From: Alkalibacterium putridalgicola
GTDB lineage: Bacteria > Bacillota > Bacilli > Lactobacillales > Carnobacteriaceae_A
Assembly: GCF_900109825.1 (NCBI RefSeq)
Contig: NZ_FOBL01000023.1
Coordinates: forward strand, 1 to 37,945
Reading direction: 5' to 3'
DNA: 37,945 nucleotides
Shown here: one piece after another, positions 23,655 through 31,001 of the stretch
Layout of the letters: each line of letters begins with the position of its first letter
Position numbering within the stretch: the first letter of the stretch is position 1
Notes under the pieces: generated by a model
Databases searched by the model: none
The model's input: only the letters and a program-made list of their open reading frames with translations
What the model was told of the DNA's origin: nothing
Program-made: the position numbers and the translations under genes

Positions 23655-25919
23655 TTAAGCTGCTACTAGCCCATCGTAATGGATCATAGCCACTTCCATT
23701 ATTTCTTCTTCATCTGGTAGTTCTCGTTTTAAGTATACTTGTTCTACAAAGTTGAGAAAATGTTCATGGATATAGTCACGGGAATTATTTGAAGCATACA
23801 TAGTTTTTAATAAATTATCAAACTTTTTATTTAAGAATGTTTTTTCTAAGATATCTTTGAATTCTTCTTCAGACAGCGAACTCATCATAACTGTTTCGAT
23901 GAACTCTTCTTTTGCGACTCTAATCATCTTAACTGCGTCATCTTCTATAAAGTTGTCCATTAGTTTCCTAGCTGATATCGCTCCAATAGATCCGCCTACA
24001 ACCGTTCCTATAACGTTACCCACTACTGGAACGACAGAACCTACTGCGTTACCAATCACTGCTCCTGAGGCCATTCCTGCGCCAGTCGATAGCGTATTTT
24101 TCACTAATTGCTCCATTGACAATCGTCCTCGTAAGCAATCTGTCAGATCTGGGCCTACTGTGATAGCAACTGTAATAATTCCCATTGCTCCTTTCGTAAC
24201 AGCTTGTGTTTTAGCTTTGTTTGTCATTTGTTTTTTAACAAATGTTTTTGCGAATAAGTTTCCTGCTGCCTTACCCATCTTACTTCCTGCAAACTGTGAT
24301 GATACCATATATATGACTCCACCAGTCAATGTTGGTTTTGCAGCTGAAATAACTGAATTTTTCAATGCTGTTTTCTTATCTGTCCCTTGCCAGACACTAT
24401 TACAATAAACCCATAAGCCTGAAACTACACCAAACGGTAATGCAGCAGTTGCTCCGGTTAAAAAATCTCCTCCTGCTGACCAAATCATTTTTTCTCCTAA
24501 AGTGACATCTCTATATACTGTTTTATTATTCTTATCTTTAACCGCAATTTTAGATTTTCGATCAAAAATTGATTTAGTAGCAATTCGAGAGTGTTCGTAT
24601 GTTAGAGCTCCTTTTTTAACATAATTTTCTGCGTTATGTGGATTATTTTCGTTTGGTACTTGACCTAATTCTATTCTTTCCGCCATTTTCTTCAAAGCAG
24701 TTTCATATTGGTCTTTAGGAACTTCAATTTTCATCATAGATCCATCGGTATTTAAGTATTTAGCACCTATACCCTTATCATCAAAGCATTGTCCTATAGA
24801 TTTTCCTGCTGTTTTACAATACTTTGTCTGAATATTCTCTCCGTTGACTACTCGATCTGCACCGTATTTCTCATGACTTGATCCTAACTTTTCTGTACTT
24901 TTAAAACGAAGCTTGTCGTAAACATCTCCATACTGTTCTCCGACATGACCATGTCCTTGACCCTTACCAAATCGATCGTTTATCTGATTCTGATTTAACT
25001 CAGACCTTATAGAACCTAGACTTCCTGCCACAGATGCATAAGTGGTCTGTTTGTTACCTATGTCTACATTTTTATTTCTTTTTGCCTTCTCAACTGCTAG
25101 ATCCACATCATTTATTCTTCTATAATACTCTTCAACATCTGTATCAATTATTTCCAATTCTTCTTCAGTTACCCCATTATTAAATATGACATCCTCTACA
25201 TGGGCTGTCCAACCAGACTCAATAGCCAACTGAAACACACTACTAATAAATTGTAATTCTTCAGGATTAAGTTTTATAGTATTCTTAGTACGATCCGCAT
25301 AGTAAACTGTAAGGGAATCAATTGTAGTTTTATACCGGTAGACTTTGGAAAAAGGCAAATAGGATTTTTGATTGCTATACTCTTTTTTTCTACCCTCATG
25401 CGGGACTTCTATCTGTTTATTAACAATAACTCCTAATGAAGTAACTAAAAAACCATATTCTTGAAAAGACATTTCATTGTCAGCCGGACTGGCATCAAAA
25501 AAGATGTTGGATACGTATTCCATATCAATGTCTGCATCAGTTTCTGAGCTAAAATATTTTGCTCGATTGTATGGAATGTCTTCATGATATCGGACGTTAC
25601 CTATATCACATTTTTCCAATAATAAATTCGAAAATTCGAAAGATGAAATAAACGGGAAGTCAGTGTTTTCCCATTCTTCTATGTATTTACCTTCTGTATC
25701 CCTTTTTAAAAAGAAGTAAACTATCGCTACAATAATTATGAATGTGAATAGGGAACCCAGACCCTCGTACATCAATAGGGAATATACAAATTCTAAAATA
25801 CCAGTTATGAAATTTATGCCTATGATACCTAGAAAAAAGGAACCTATAGTCTGACGCCAACTAAAATTGTATTTCTCTCTCACAATCCAAGCAATTACAC
25901 TTGCAATAATAATCTCCAA
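23655..25919 (-). CDS. Large membrane protein with candidate QxK nuclease motif and glycine-zipper region
   Basis: A 754-residue protein, likely TTG start with AAGGAGGT 8 bases upstream. Two or three hydrophobic segments lie within residues 1-72. After a soluble part, GHGHVGEQYGDVYDKL (E328) and GADRVVNGENIQTKY (D355, Q364-x-K366) give an E...D...QxK set as in Mrr/HJC-type PD-(D/E)xK nucleases; the DRVVNGxxIQTKY stretch is conserved in a widespread uncharacterised family I recall from many bacteria. Hydrophobic and Gly-rich stretches follow at 480-545 and 605-650 (VVGNVIGTVVGGSIGAISA), typical of membrane insertion, then an acidic helical tail. I infer a membrane-associated effector, perhaps defence; no tested function is known to me. 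It is the gene nearest to rlmH in the island. Confidence 0.65.
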   Translation of the reverse strand: MEIIIASVIAWIVREKYNFSWRQTIGSFFLGIIGINFITGILEFVYSLLMYEGLGSLFTFIIIVAIVYFFLKRDTEGKYIEEWENTDFPFISSFEFSNLLLEKCDIGNVRYHEDIPYNRAKYFSSETDADIDMEYVSNIFFDASPADNEMSFQEYGFLVTSLGVIVNKQIEVPHEGRKKEYSNQKSYLPFSKVYRYKTTIDSLTVYYADRTKNTIKLNPEELQFISSVFQLAIESGWTAHVEDVIFNNGVTEEELEIIDTDVEEYYRRINDVDLAVEKAKRNKNVDIGNKQTTYASVAGSLGSIRSELNQNQINDRFGKGQGHGHVGEQYGDVYDKLRFKSTEKLGSSHEKYGADRVVNGENIQTKYCKTAGKSIGQCFDDKGIGAKYLNTDGSMMKIEVPKDQYETALKKMAERIELGQVPNENNPHNAENYVKKGALTYEHSRIATKSIFDRKSKIAVKDKNNKTVYRDVTLGEKMIWSAGGDFLTGATAALPFGVVSGLWVYCNSVWQGTDKKTALKNSVISAAKPTLTGGVIYMVSSQFAGSKMGKAAGNLFAKTFVKKQMTNKAKTQAVTKGAMGIITVAITVGPDLTDCLRGRLSMEQLVKNTLSTGAGMASGAVIGNAVGSVVPVVGNVIGTVVGGSIGAISARKLMDNFIEDDAVKMIRVAKEEFIETVMMSSLSEEEFKDILEKTFLNKKFDNLLKTMYASNNSRDYIHEHFLNFVEQVYLKRELPDEEEIMEVAMIHYDGLVAA

Positions 25920-26100
25920 ATAAAAAACCTCCTTTTATTTATACAGTCAACCCACATTTGAAATCGCTTACTAATTATTATTGATTGTCTGATATATATA
26001 TTTATAATAATCTCTGTTCTCTTAATTGTAAATGAAAATCATGTAAACTTGTGATTTTTATTGTGAATTTCTACTTTTAGTAAAGTTTGATATTATTCGT

Positions 26101-26166
26101 TTTACCCGATTCCCCGATGTATTAAGACAAAGAACAGCATACTTAAACTATATAAGCATGCTGTTC
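26101..26166 (+). repeat. Second, decayed copy of the DUF1643-end/terminator repeat
   Basis: TTTACCCGATTCCCCGATGT, then ATTAAGACAAAGAACAGCAT, aligns to 23492-23553 over its whole length, including a weakened stem (26132-26143 with 26155-26166). The same codon pattern L-P-x-S-P-x-Y-stop appears in both. The copies flank the large membrane protein gene. The rest of 25920-26282 is AT-rich with no gene. Confidence 0.7.
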
Positions 26167-26254
26167 TTCTAGTTAAAGAAACTAGTGAAACTAACTTTCT
26201 GTCCTAACTTAATAAACTTTAGATATAGAGATAAAGCAATGATAAACATGGACC

Positions 26255-26309
26255 GAACCGTACAGACTATAAATTCTTATCATCATTTATGATACGGTTC
26301 ATTCCGCAT
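26255..26309. repeat. SCC-type att site 4 at the rlmH 3' end, with inverted copy
   Basis: The last codons of rlmH on the minus strand read CGGAATGAACCGTATCATAA, then ATGA. TCATTTATGATACGGTTC (26283-26300) is the direct repeat of 12234-12251. Just inside the island, GAACCGTA (26255-26262) and TATAAAT form an incomplete inverted copy, as seen at SCC ends. I read this as the right attachment site. Confidence 0.8.
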
Positions 26310-26762
26310 AATCCGAAAGGCACGGTAGATTTGCTCGACTAGTATCAATCGCATGAGCTGGTGGGGGTAGGTCATTTTTCCGAATGAGATGGTGGTGTCG
26401 CTGCGGTCCATGACCGCCTGGCTCAATCCTAATGAGCCGCCGATGACAAAGACGATCTTACTTTTCCCGTGGATCATGAGCTGTTCGATTTCTTTGGCGA
26501 AGGATTCTGAGGTGCGTTCTTTGGACTGGATAGCCAAGGTGAAGACGTAGGCCTGGTCAGGAATTTTTGCCAGTAGACGCTCGCCTTCTTTTTCCTTCAC
26601 CTGTTCCATCTCGGCTTCACTTAGGTTTTCGGGGGCTTTTTCATCCGGCACTTCGATGACTTTGATTTTTGTGTAGGCGCCTAAACGCTTGGTGTATTCA
26701 TCGATGCCTTTTTTCAGGTACTTTTCTTTCAACTTTCCGACTGACAATATTGTGATATCCAT
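26283..26762 (-). CDS. rlmH: 23S rRNA (pseudouridine1915-N3)-methyltransferase RlmH
   Basis: A 159-residue SPOUT-class methyltransferase (formerly OrfX), which methylates pseudouridine 1915 in helix 69 of 23S rRNA. Visible features are [20 protein letters not shown] at the N-terminus, the knot region [10 protein letters not shown] (SAM-binding GGxxG), and the C-terminal [27 protein letters not shown] core, ending NEPYHK as in other RlmH. Its 3' end is the SCC attachment site in staphylococci; here the gene is intact, since SCC-type insertion regenerates the C-terminus. It starts 16 bases after ohrR. Confidence 0.97.
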   Translation of the reverse strand: MDITILSVGKLKEKYLKKGIDEYTKRLGAYTKIKVIEVPDEKAPENLSEAEMEQVKEKEGERLLAKIPDQAYVFTLAIQSKERTSESFAKEIEQLMIHGKSKIVFVIGGSLGLSQAVMDRSDTTISFGKMTYPHQLMRLILVEQIYRAFRIMRNEPYHK

Positions 26763-26778
26763 TACTGGCTCCTTCTAT

Positions 26779-27204
26779 TTAAACTTGATCGAGTATTTTG
26801 GTCAGCAGACGTTTCAGCTCATCAAATTCGTCTTGTTCCAGGTGTATCTCTTTGGAAAATCTATTCGGTATCTCTTCTGCCTTCTTTTCGATGCTGCGGC
26901 CTTTTTCTGTCAGGCTGACTTCCACGACGCGTTCATCTTTGCTGGATCGCTTACGTTCCACTAACCCGTGCTCTTCCATGCGTTTCAGCATCGGGGTCAG
27001 TGTCCCTGAATCCAGATATAAGCGTTCACCCAGCTCTTTGACTGTGACAGACACATCTTCGAACAAGACCAGCAGGACCAGGTATTGCGGATAGGTCACT
27101 TCCAGCTTTTCAAGCATCGGCCGGTAGAGCTTAGTGATCTGCCGTGTTGCTGCGTATAATGGAAAACACACTTGATTACTTAATTTTAATATATTTTTAG
27201 ACAC
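26779..27204 (-). CDS. ohrR: OhrR-type MarR family peroxide-sensing repressor
   Basis: A 141-residue winged-helix repressor. The redox-active cysteine of the OhrR family is present as C13 in LSNQVCFPLYA, with the two tyrosines expected to contact it (YxxxLxxxxVTYPQYLVLLVLF). The DNA-binding wing segment is SGTLTPMLKRMEEHGLVERKRSSKDER. Organic hydroperoxides oxidise the Cys and release the repressor from DNA; the target is the divergent ohr. The only sensing Cys is the N-terminal one, so it is likely a one-Cys type like that of Bacillus subtilis. Start is GTG after GAGGAG. Its transcript probably includes rlmH. Confidence 0.92.
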   Translation of the reverse strand: MSKNILKLSNQVCFPLYAATRQITKLYRPMLEKLEVTYPQYLVLLVLFEDVSVTVKELGERLYLDSGTLTPMLKRMEEHGLVERKRSSKDERVVEVSLTEKGRSIEKKAEEIPNRFSKEIHLEQDEFDELKRLLTKILDQV

Positions 27205-27228
27205 GTTCGTTCACTCCTCTTTTTTCTT

Positions 27229-27237
27229 ATTATAGCA
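27229..27237 (-). promoter_or_regulatory. Extended -10 promoter of ohrR
   Basis: TGCTATAAT on the minus strand, 25 bases before the GTG start; no good -35, consistent with an extended -10 promoter. Confidence 0.55.
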
Positions 27238-27261
27238 AGGAATATCAAAAGTTCCTACATT

Positions 27262-27298
27262 TTGACAAAAACAATTAAATTGTGTACAATTTAATTGT
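27262..27298 (+). promoter_or_regulatory. ohr promoter with OhrR operator
   Basis: TTGACA (27262-27267), a 17-base spacer and TACAAT (27285-27290). A near-perfect 28-bp palindrome, ACAATTAAATTG-TGTA-CAATTTAATTGT (27271-27298), covers the spacer and -10, so bound repressor would block RNA polymerase. Fits known OhrR operators, which are AT-rich palindromes with TACAATT cores. Confidence 0.92.
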
Positions 27299-27325
27299 AG
27301 TAAATTAAAAGGAAGAGGTGTTTTT

Positions 27326-27748
27326 ATGGGACTTGCACTCTATACAGCAGAATCCACAGCCCGCGGTGGACGTCAGGGACATGTTAAATCATCAGATGGT
27401 AATCTGGAAGTCGATCTGGCTACGCCTAAGGGATTAGGCGGGAAGGATGTCAAAGGGGCGACCAATCCGGAACAACTGTTTTCTGCAGGATATGCCGCCT
27501 GTTTCGACAGTGCACTGCAGTTGTCCGCAAAGAAAGCGAAAAAGAAAACAACATCAGCGGTCACAGCTAAAGTCAGTATCGAGAAACGATTAAAAGGATT
27601 CGGTTTAAGCGTCGAGCTATATGTGGAAATCGAAGGCGTTACCCAAGCAGAAGCAGAAGAATTAGTTGAGCAGGCACACGAAGTTTGCCCATATTCTCGA
27701 GCGATCGAAGGCAATGTCAAAGTGAAGAAAACCGTTAAAGCACTATAA
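27326..27748 (+). CDS. ohr: Organic hydroperoxide resistance protein Ohr
   Basis: A 140-residue OsmC/Ohr-family thiol peroxidase that reduces organic hydroperoxides. Catalytic cysteines are C59 in GYAACFDSAL and C121 in HEVCPYSRA; the catalytic Arg is R16 in ARGGRQGHV. NPEQLFSAGYAACF and CPYSRAIEGN are the Ohr hallmarks. It is divergent from ohrR and controlled by the palindrome in its promoter, and ends in a terminator. Dithiol lipoyl systems are the usual reductant, by family. Confidence 0.96.
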   Translation: MGLALYTAESTARGGRQGHVKSSDGNLEVDLATPKGLGGKDVKGATNPEQLFSAGYAACFDSALQLSAKKAKKKTTSAVTAKVSIEKRLKGFGLSVELYVEIEGVTQAEAEELVEQAHEVCPYSRAIEGNVKVKKTVKAL

Positions 27749-27766
27749 GTTAATCACACTCTCCAC

Positions 27767-27807
27767 AGGGATTTTCTGTTGGTTTAACAGGAAATCTCTT
27801 TTTTTTT
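27767..27807 (+). terminator. Terminator of ohr
   Basis: A 14-bp stem with two G-U pairs (AGGGATTTTCTGTT 27767-27780 with AACAGGAAATCTCT 27786-27799), followed by eight Ts. Confidence 0.88.
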
Positions 27808-27814
27808 ACCCAAA

Positions 27815-28105
27815 TTTTCCACAGTTATCCACAAAGTTATGCACATATCCACAGGCTTTGTTCCCGTTTCTGCTTATGAAAGCTTGAAGCTCCGTCAAGA
27901 TCCAGTTCGTTTATTCAGAAAGTTATGCACACTTTTATTGGGGATTACTTTTATAGGCAACCTGCACAAAAACCCTTTACCTAAAGGGTTAAATCTATCA
28001 GTCCAACTTCTATAAATAAAGTTATACACAACTCGTTTGTAGGTTGTGTATAACTTATTTGAAGAAATCCCCGGTATAAATGGTTTCTATATAAAGTTAT
28101 GCACA
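27815..28105. other. Cluster of DnaA boxes between ohr and htrA
   Basis: Nine-base sites matching or near TTATCCACA: TTTTCCACA 27815, TTATCCACA 27825 (perfect), TTATGCACA 27837, ATATCCACA 27845, TTATGCACA 27923, TTATACACA 28022, TGTGTATAA 28045 (reverse), TTATGCACA 28097. Four are extended as AAAGTTAT(G/A)CACA. Two of them form a 14-bp inverted repeat at 28019-28032/28043-28056, and AACCCTTTA/TAAAGGGTT is at 27971-27990. No gene is seen in 27808-28140. A DnaA-binding locus near the replication origin is the simplest reading. Confidence 0.7.
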
Positions 28106-28134
28106 CCCGAACGGAACAGTTCTTCTTTTTTCCC

Positions 28135-28174
28135 CAAATAAAAACGCACAGCCTGTGAAAAAGACTGTGCGTTT
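28135..28174 (-). terminator. Terminator of htrA
   Basis: AAACGCACAG (28142-28151) pairs with CTGTGCGTTT (28165-28174); on the minus strand the stem is followed by TTATTT, directly after the htrA stop. Confidence 0.85.
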
Positions 28175-28185
28175 GATTGAACGGC

Positions 28186-29388
28186 TTATATATTCTGTTC
28201 TTCAGTACTTTGAAGGGTTAGTGTGACTGACTGCAGCTCTCCGTCACGGTAGAATTCGATTTCCACTTCATCCCCGATCTCGGTATCATAGATTTCCTGT
28301 CTCAATTCGATGCCATTCGCTACTTCTTCACCGTTGAATGACACGATCACGTCATTCGATTCAAGACCCGCTTCATCGGCCGAACTGTTTGGCTGTACTT
28401 CTGCAATCACTACACCGCCTGTGACATCCTCCGGCAGATTTAGTATCGCTTCCTGCTGCTGTGGTGACACCATGGATAAATCGACCATGGCCACGCCTAT
28501 GACTGGTCTGATTACCTCACCATCCTGTTCCAGCTGATTGATGATATCCAGTGCATCATTACTTGGAATAGCAAAGCCCATCCCTTCAATGGTTGACGAT
28601 GAGATTTTCATGGAGTTGATCCCCACGACCTGACCCGCGATATTGACGAGCGGTCCACCGGAATTCCCCGGATTGATGGCTGCATCAGTCTGAATGGCAG
28701 TCATTTCCCAATCGTTTTCTCCATCCATGTTCGTATCTACGGGCACTGTTCGGCCGGTAGCGGAGATGATCCCTGAGGTTACGGAAGAAGCAAAATTTGT
28801 CCCCAGTGGCGAGCCGATCGCAATAGCCGGTTCACCCACGGTCAGGTTCTCTGAATCGCCAAATTCTGCTGTCGCCGATACTGCTTCTGAGTCGATCTCT
28901 AAAACAGCCAAGTCTGTCCACATGTCTGCACCGACTATGGATGCTTCCACGCGCGAACCGTCTTTAAACAGGACTTCTATGGCGTCTGAACCATCAACAA
29001 CGTGATTGTTCGTGAAGATGTAGGCCGTATCGCCATCCACTTTATAAACGGCTCCACTCCCTGTTCCTACCTGCTGCAGGTCTTCTCCCTCTGCATCTGT
29101 ATCTTGAGACCCTTCATACCAGCCATATGGATTCTGTCCCACACGCTGCATGTTTATAATGGAAACAACGGCTTCATCTACTTCCTGCACAGCGTCTGTT
29201 ATGTCTGAGGTCACGTCTACTCTGACTTCAGATATTTGGACATCTCCTTCTTCTGTCACAGGTGTATCTTCTACAATTTCTTCATCCTCTGTTTCGGGTT
29301 CTGTTTGCGGATCCGTGACATCACACCCTGCGAGTAGTGCGCCTGATAAGCTTAACGCCAATAATGTTTTATATATATTATTTTTCAT
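28186..29388 (-). CDS. htrA: HtrA/DegP-like serine protease, predicted lipoprotein
   Basis: A 400-residue trypsin-like quality-control protease with one PDZ domain. The catalytic triad is H129 (TNNHVVDG), D159 (WTDLAVLEI) and S243 (NPGNSGGPL). The PDZ domain spans about 295-390 (PVIGVAMVDLS to QSVTLTLQS). The N-terminus MKNNIYKTLLALSLSGALLAGC has a lipobox LAGC with C22, so it would be lipid-anchored on the outer face of the membrane instead of by the usual single helix of Firmicute HtrA. An acidic linker (25-50) follows. GGAGGA precedes the ATG. It lies beyond yycJ, the classic walRK-htrA arrangement. Confidence 0.93.
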   Translation of the reverse strand: MKNNIYKTLLALSLSGALLAGCDVTDPQTEPETEDEEIVEDTPVTEEGDVQISEVRVDVTSDITDAVQEVDEAVVSIINMQRVGQNPYGWYEGSQDTDAEGEDLQQVGTGSGAVYKVDGDTAYIFTNNHVVDGSDAIEVLFKDGSRVEASIVGADMWTDLAVLEIDSEAVSATAEFGDSENLTVGEPAIAIGSPLGTNFASSVTSGIISATGRTVPVDTNMDGENDWEMTAIQTDAAINPGNSGGPLVNIAGQVVGINSMKISSSTIEGMGFAIPSNDALDIINQLEQDGEVIRPVIGVAMVDLSMVSPQQQEAILNLPEDVTGGVVIAEVQPNSSADEAGLESNDVIVSFNGEEVANGIELRQEIYDTEIGDEVEIEFYRDGELQSVTLTLQSTEEQNI

Positions 29389-29403
29389 TTATCGATTCCT
29401 CCA

Positions 29404-29417
29404 GTAAACATATTTAC
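29404..29417. promoter_or_regulatory. Palindrome in the htrA leader, possible operator
   Basis: GTAAACATATTTAC lies just before the htrA ribosome-binding site; TTGACC and GATAAT stand upstream as weak promoter elements. The dyad might bind a stress regulator; which one I cannot say. Confidence 0.35.
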
Positions 29418-29627
29418 ATTATCTATATTAACGGTCAACCATGACATTTTTATGTCTATTTTTCAATTATATCATGATACAATTCTATCATAATCAACTT
29501 TTTTTCCGTATTATTAAGCTTTTTGAAGAAAATTAGACTATTTCGTGTTAAAAATACTATCAAGACAACCAGATCCATCTCTTCGATACCTAAAGGTGAA
29601 TCAGGTCTTTCTAATAACTGTCTCCTG

Positions 29628-29991
29628 CATTCACTAGTGAGTGAGTGAATGAAAGTGTTTTTGCTTTTATTAACTCTTCCTTTTTTATCTATCGGGTTAA
29701 TAGAAGATCCGTCATCTTTTGGTAACCCCTAGTCAAAATGGCGCACGGGTTACTAGAAGAACCGCCTTCTTTAAGTAACTCTACTATCAATAACCGCTGA
29801 GTTAATAAAAGAGATCCCGTCTTTTAGTAACTCAGAGGCCAATCGGTAAAAAGTTATCAAAAGAACTGCCCTCTTTTGATAACTCCCCATCATGTTAACG
29901 ACCGAGTTCATAGAAGAAGGCTGAACTTCTATGAACTGAGTCACTTTTACTCAAGGAGTTGCTGGAACGAATTCTACCTTTTCTAAACTCC
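29628..29991. repeat. Array of hairpin units between yycJ and htrA
   Basis: At least six consecutive imperfect hairpins of 33-39 bases, about 50 bases apart: 29694-29728, 29747-29781, 29797-29835, 29852-29884, 29904-29938, 29955-29991. The consensus is (G/A)GTTA-n2-AAAAGA, a short loop with a CCG(T/C)C-like core, then TCTTTT-n2-TAAC(T/C)C. Stem changes are compensated: GGGTTA/TAACCC, GAGTTA/TAACTC, AGTTATCAAAAGA/TCTTTTGATAACT (13 bp perfect), AGTTCATAGAAG/CTTCTATGAACT (12 bp perfect). An unrelated hairpin CATTCACT/AGTGAATG precedes at 29628-29651. No gene is seen in 29389-30034. Confidence 0.75.
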
Positions 29992-30034
29992 AGTTGATCT
30001 ATCCAGCGAGTTGATGCAAATGAATTTCCAGACA

Positions 30035-30089
30035 TAAAAAAAGCCTTCCTCATCTCTAACTCATACGTTAAAGATGAGGATGGCTTTAT
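30035..30089 (-). terminator. Terminator of the walRK operon after yycJ
   Basis: Long stem of about 21 bp with three mismatches (30040-30060 with 30067-30087), read on the minus strand and followed by TTTTTTTATG, directly after the yycJ stop. Confidence 0.9.
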
Positions 30090-30094
30090 GGATG

Positions 30095-30907
30095 TTACAG
30101 AATAAACAGCGGACAAGGTTCTGCCGGATCTGTGTCATAGAGCTGGAACCGTTCGTTGACTCCGGTGTCTTTTCTCAAAAGGATATCTTCCACCGTCTGA
30201 TGAGCGACTTCCTTAATGTTGTTTTCCTTGCTCAAATGGCCCAGATACACACGTTTGGTATTGTCTCCAATAATTTCCGCCAGAGCCAGAGCCCCATCTT
30301 CGTTGGATAAATGGCCTTTGTCGCCGATGATACGCTGCTTCAGCGACCAGGGATATTTCCCCATACGCAGCATGCTCAGATCGTGATTGCTTTCGAATAA
30401 ATAAGCATCGGCGTCTTTCACCAGACCGCGCATACGGTCGCTCACGTAACCTGTATCTGTCAGCATGACGAAACGCTTATCATTTTTCTGGAAAGTGTAA
30501 AACTGAGGATCGATCGCATCATGAGACACGCCGAAACTGGAAATATCGATATCCCCCAGCGTCAAGGTTTTCTCTTTTGAAAAATGATGCTTCTGTTCGA
30601 TCTTCAGTTTACCGAGCTTGGGTTCCATCGCCTGCCAGGTTTTTTCGTTGGCATAGATGTCCAAGTCATATTTTCGGGCGAGGATCCCCACGCCTTTGAT
30701 GTGGTCCGTATGTTCATGCGTGACTAAGATGCCATCCAGGTCTTCCGGACGGCGCCCTATCTTCGTCATCAATTCGACTGCTTTCTTGCCGCTGAATCCG
30801 CAGTCCACCAATACTTTTGTCTGATCAGTTTCGATATATGTGATGTTTCCGGTACTTCCACTGGCTAACACGCTGATGCGCAAGCCGGACTGTTCTGATT
30901 GCATCAT
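30095..30907 (-). CDS. yycJ: MBL-fold hydrolase YycJ (WalJ)
   Basis: A 270-residue metallo-beta-lactamase-fold nuclease-like protein of the YycJ/WalJ family. Metal-binding motifs: THEHTDH near residue 60, FGVSHDA near 115 and the Asp in MLTDTGY, then YLGHLSKEN near 230. It is coded at the end of the walRK operon in most Firmicutes, where it has been linked to coordination of cell division with DNA replication and to exonuclease activity. Two consecutive ATG codons are possible; AGAGGA precedes the first. The last gene of its operon, followed by the terminator and hairpin array. Confidence 0.94.
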   Translation of the reverse strand: MMQSEQSGLRISVLASGSTGNITYIETDQTKVLVDCGFSGKKAVELMTKIGRRPEDLDGILVTHEHTDHIKGVGILARKYDLDIYANEKTWQAMEPKLGKLKIEQKHHFSKEKTLTLGDIDISSFGVSHDAIDPQFYTFQKNDKRFVMLTDTGYVSDRMRGLVKDADAYLFESNHDLSMLRMGKYPWSLKQRIIGDKGHLSNEDGALALAEIIGDNTKRVYLGHLSKENNIKEVAHQTVEDILLRKDTGVNERFQLYDTDPAEPCPLFIL

Positions 30908-31001
30908 GACAATGATTCCTCTCTCTGCGAATACTCATTGTCTATCTTACAACAAGTCATCACCTACAAGCAAGACCACTTTTTCAGGTCCTTTTCTTCT
31001 A

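Noticed and set aside
8784-26282. Searched the island for ccr serine recombinases, integrases, transposases or insertion sequences
   Set aside because: None of the translated frames shows resolvase/invertase, tyrosine recombinase or DDE transposase motifs.
27749-28185. Annotating the DnaA-box cluster as oriC
   Set aside because: No dnaA or dnaN nearby and no clear unwinding element identified by eye; kept as a DnaA-box cluster only.
29694-29991. Possible CRISPR array because of regularly spaced repeat units
   Set aside because: Units differ in sequence and each is itself a hairpin; there are no identical repeats separated by unique spacers and no cas genes.
29895-30116. A 73-codon minus-strand reading frame overlapping the hairpin array
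   Set aside because: No ribosome-binding site, overlaps the yycJ terminator and end, and composition follows the hairpin repeats.
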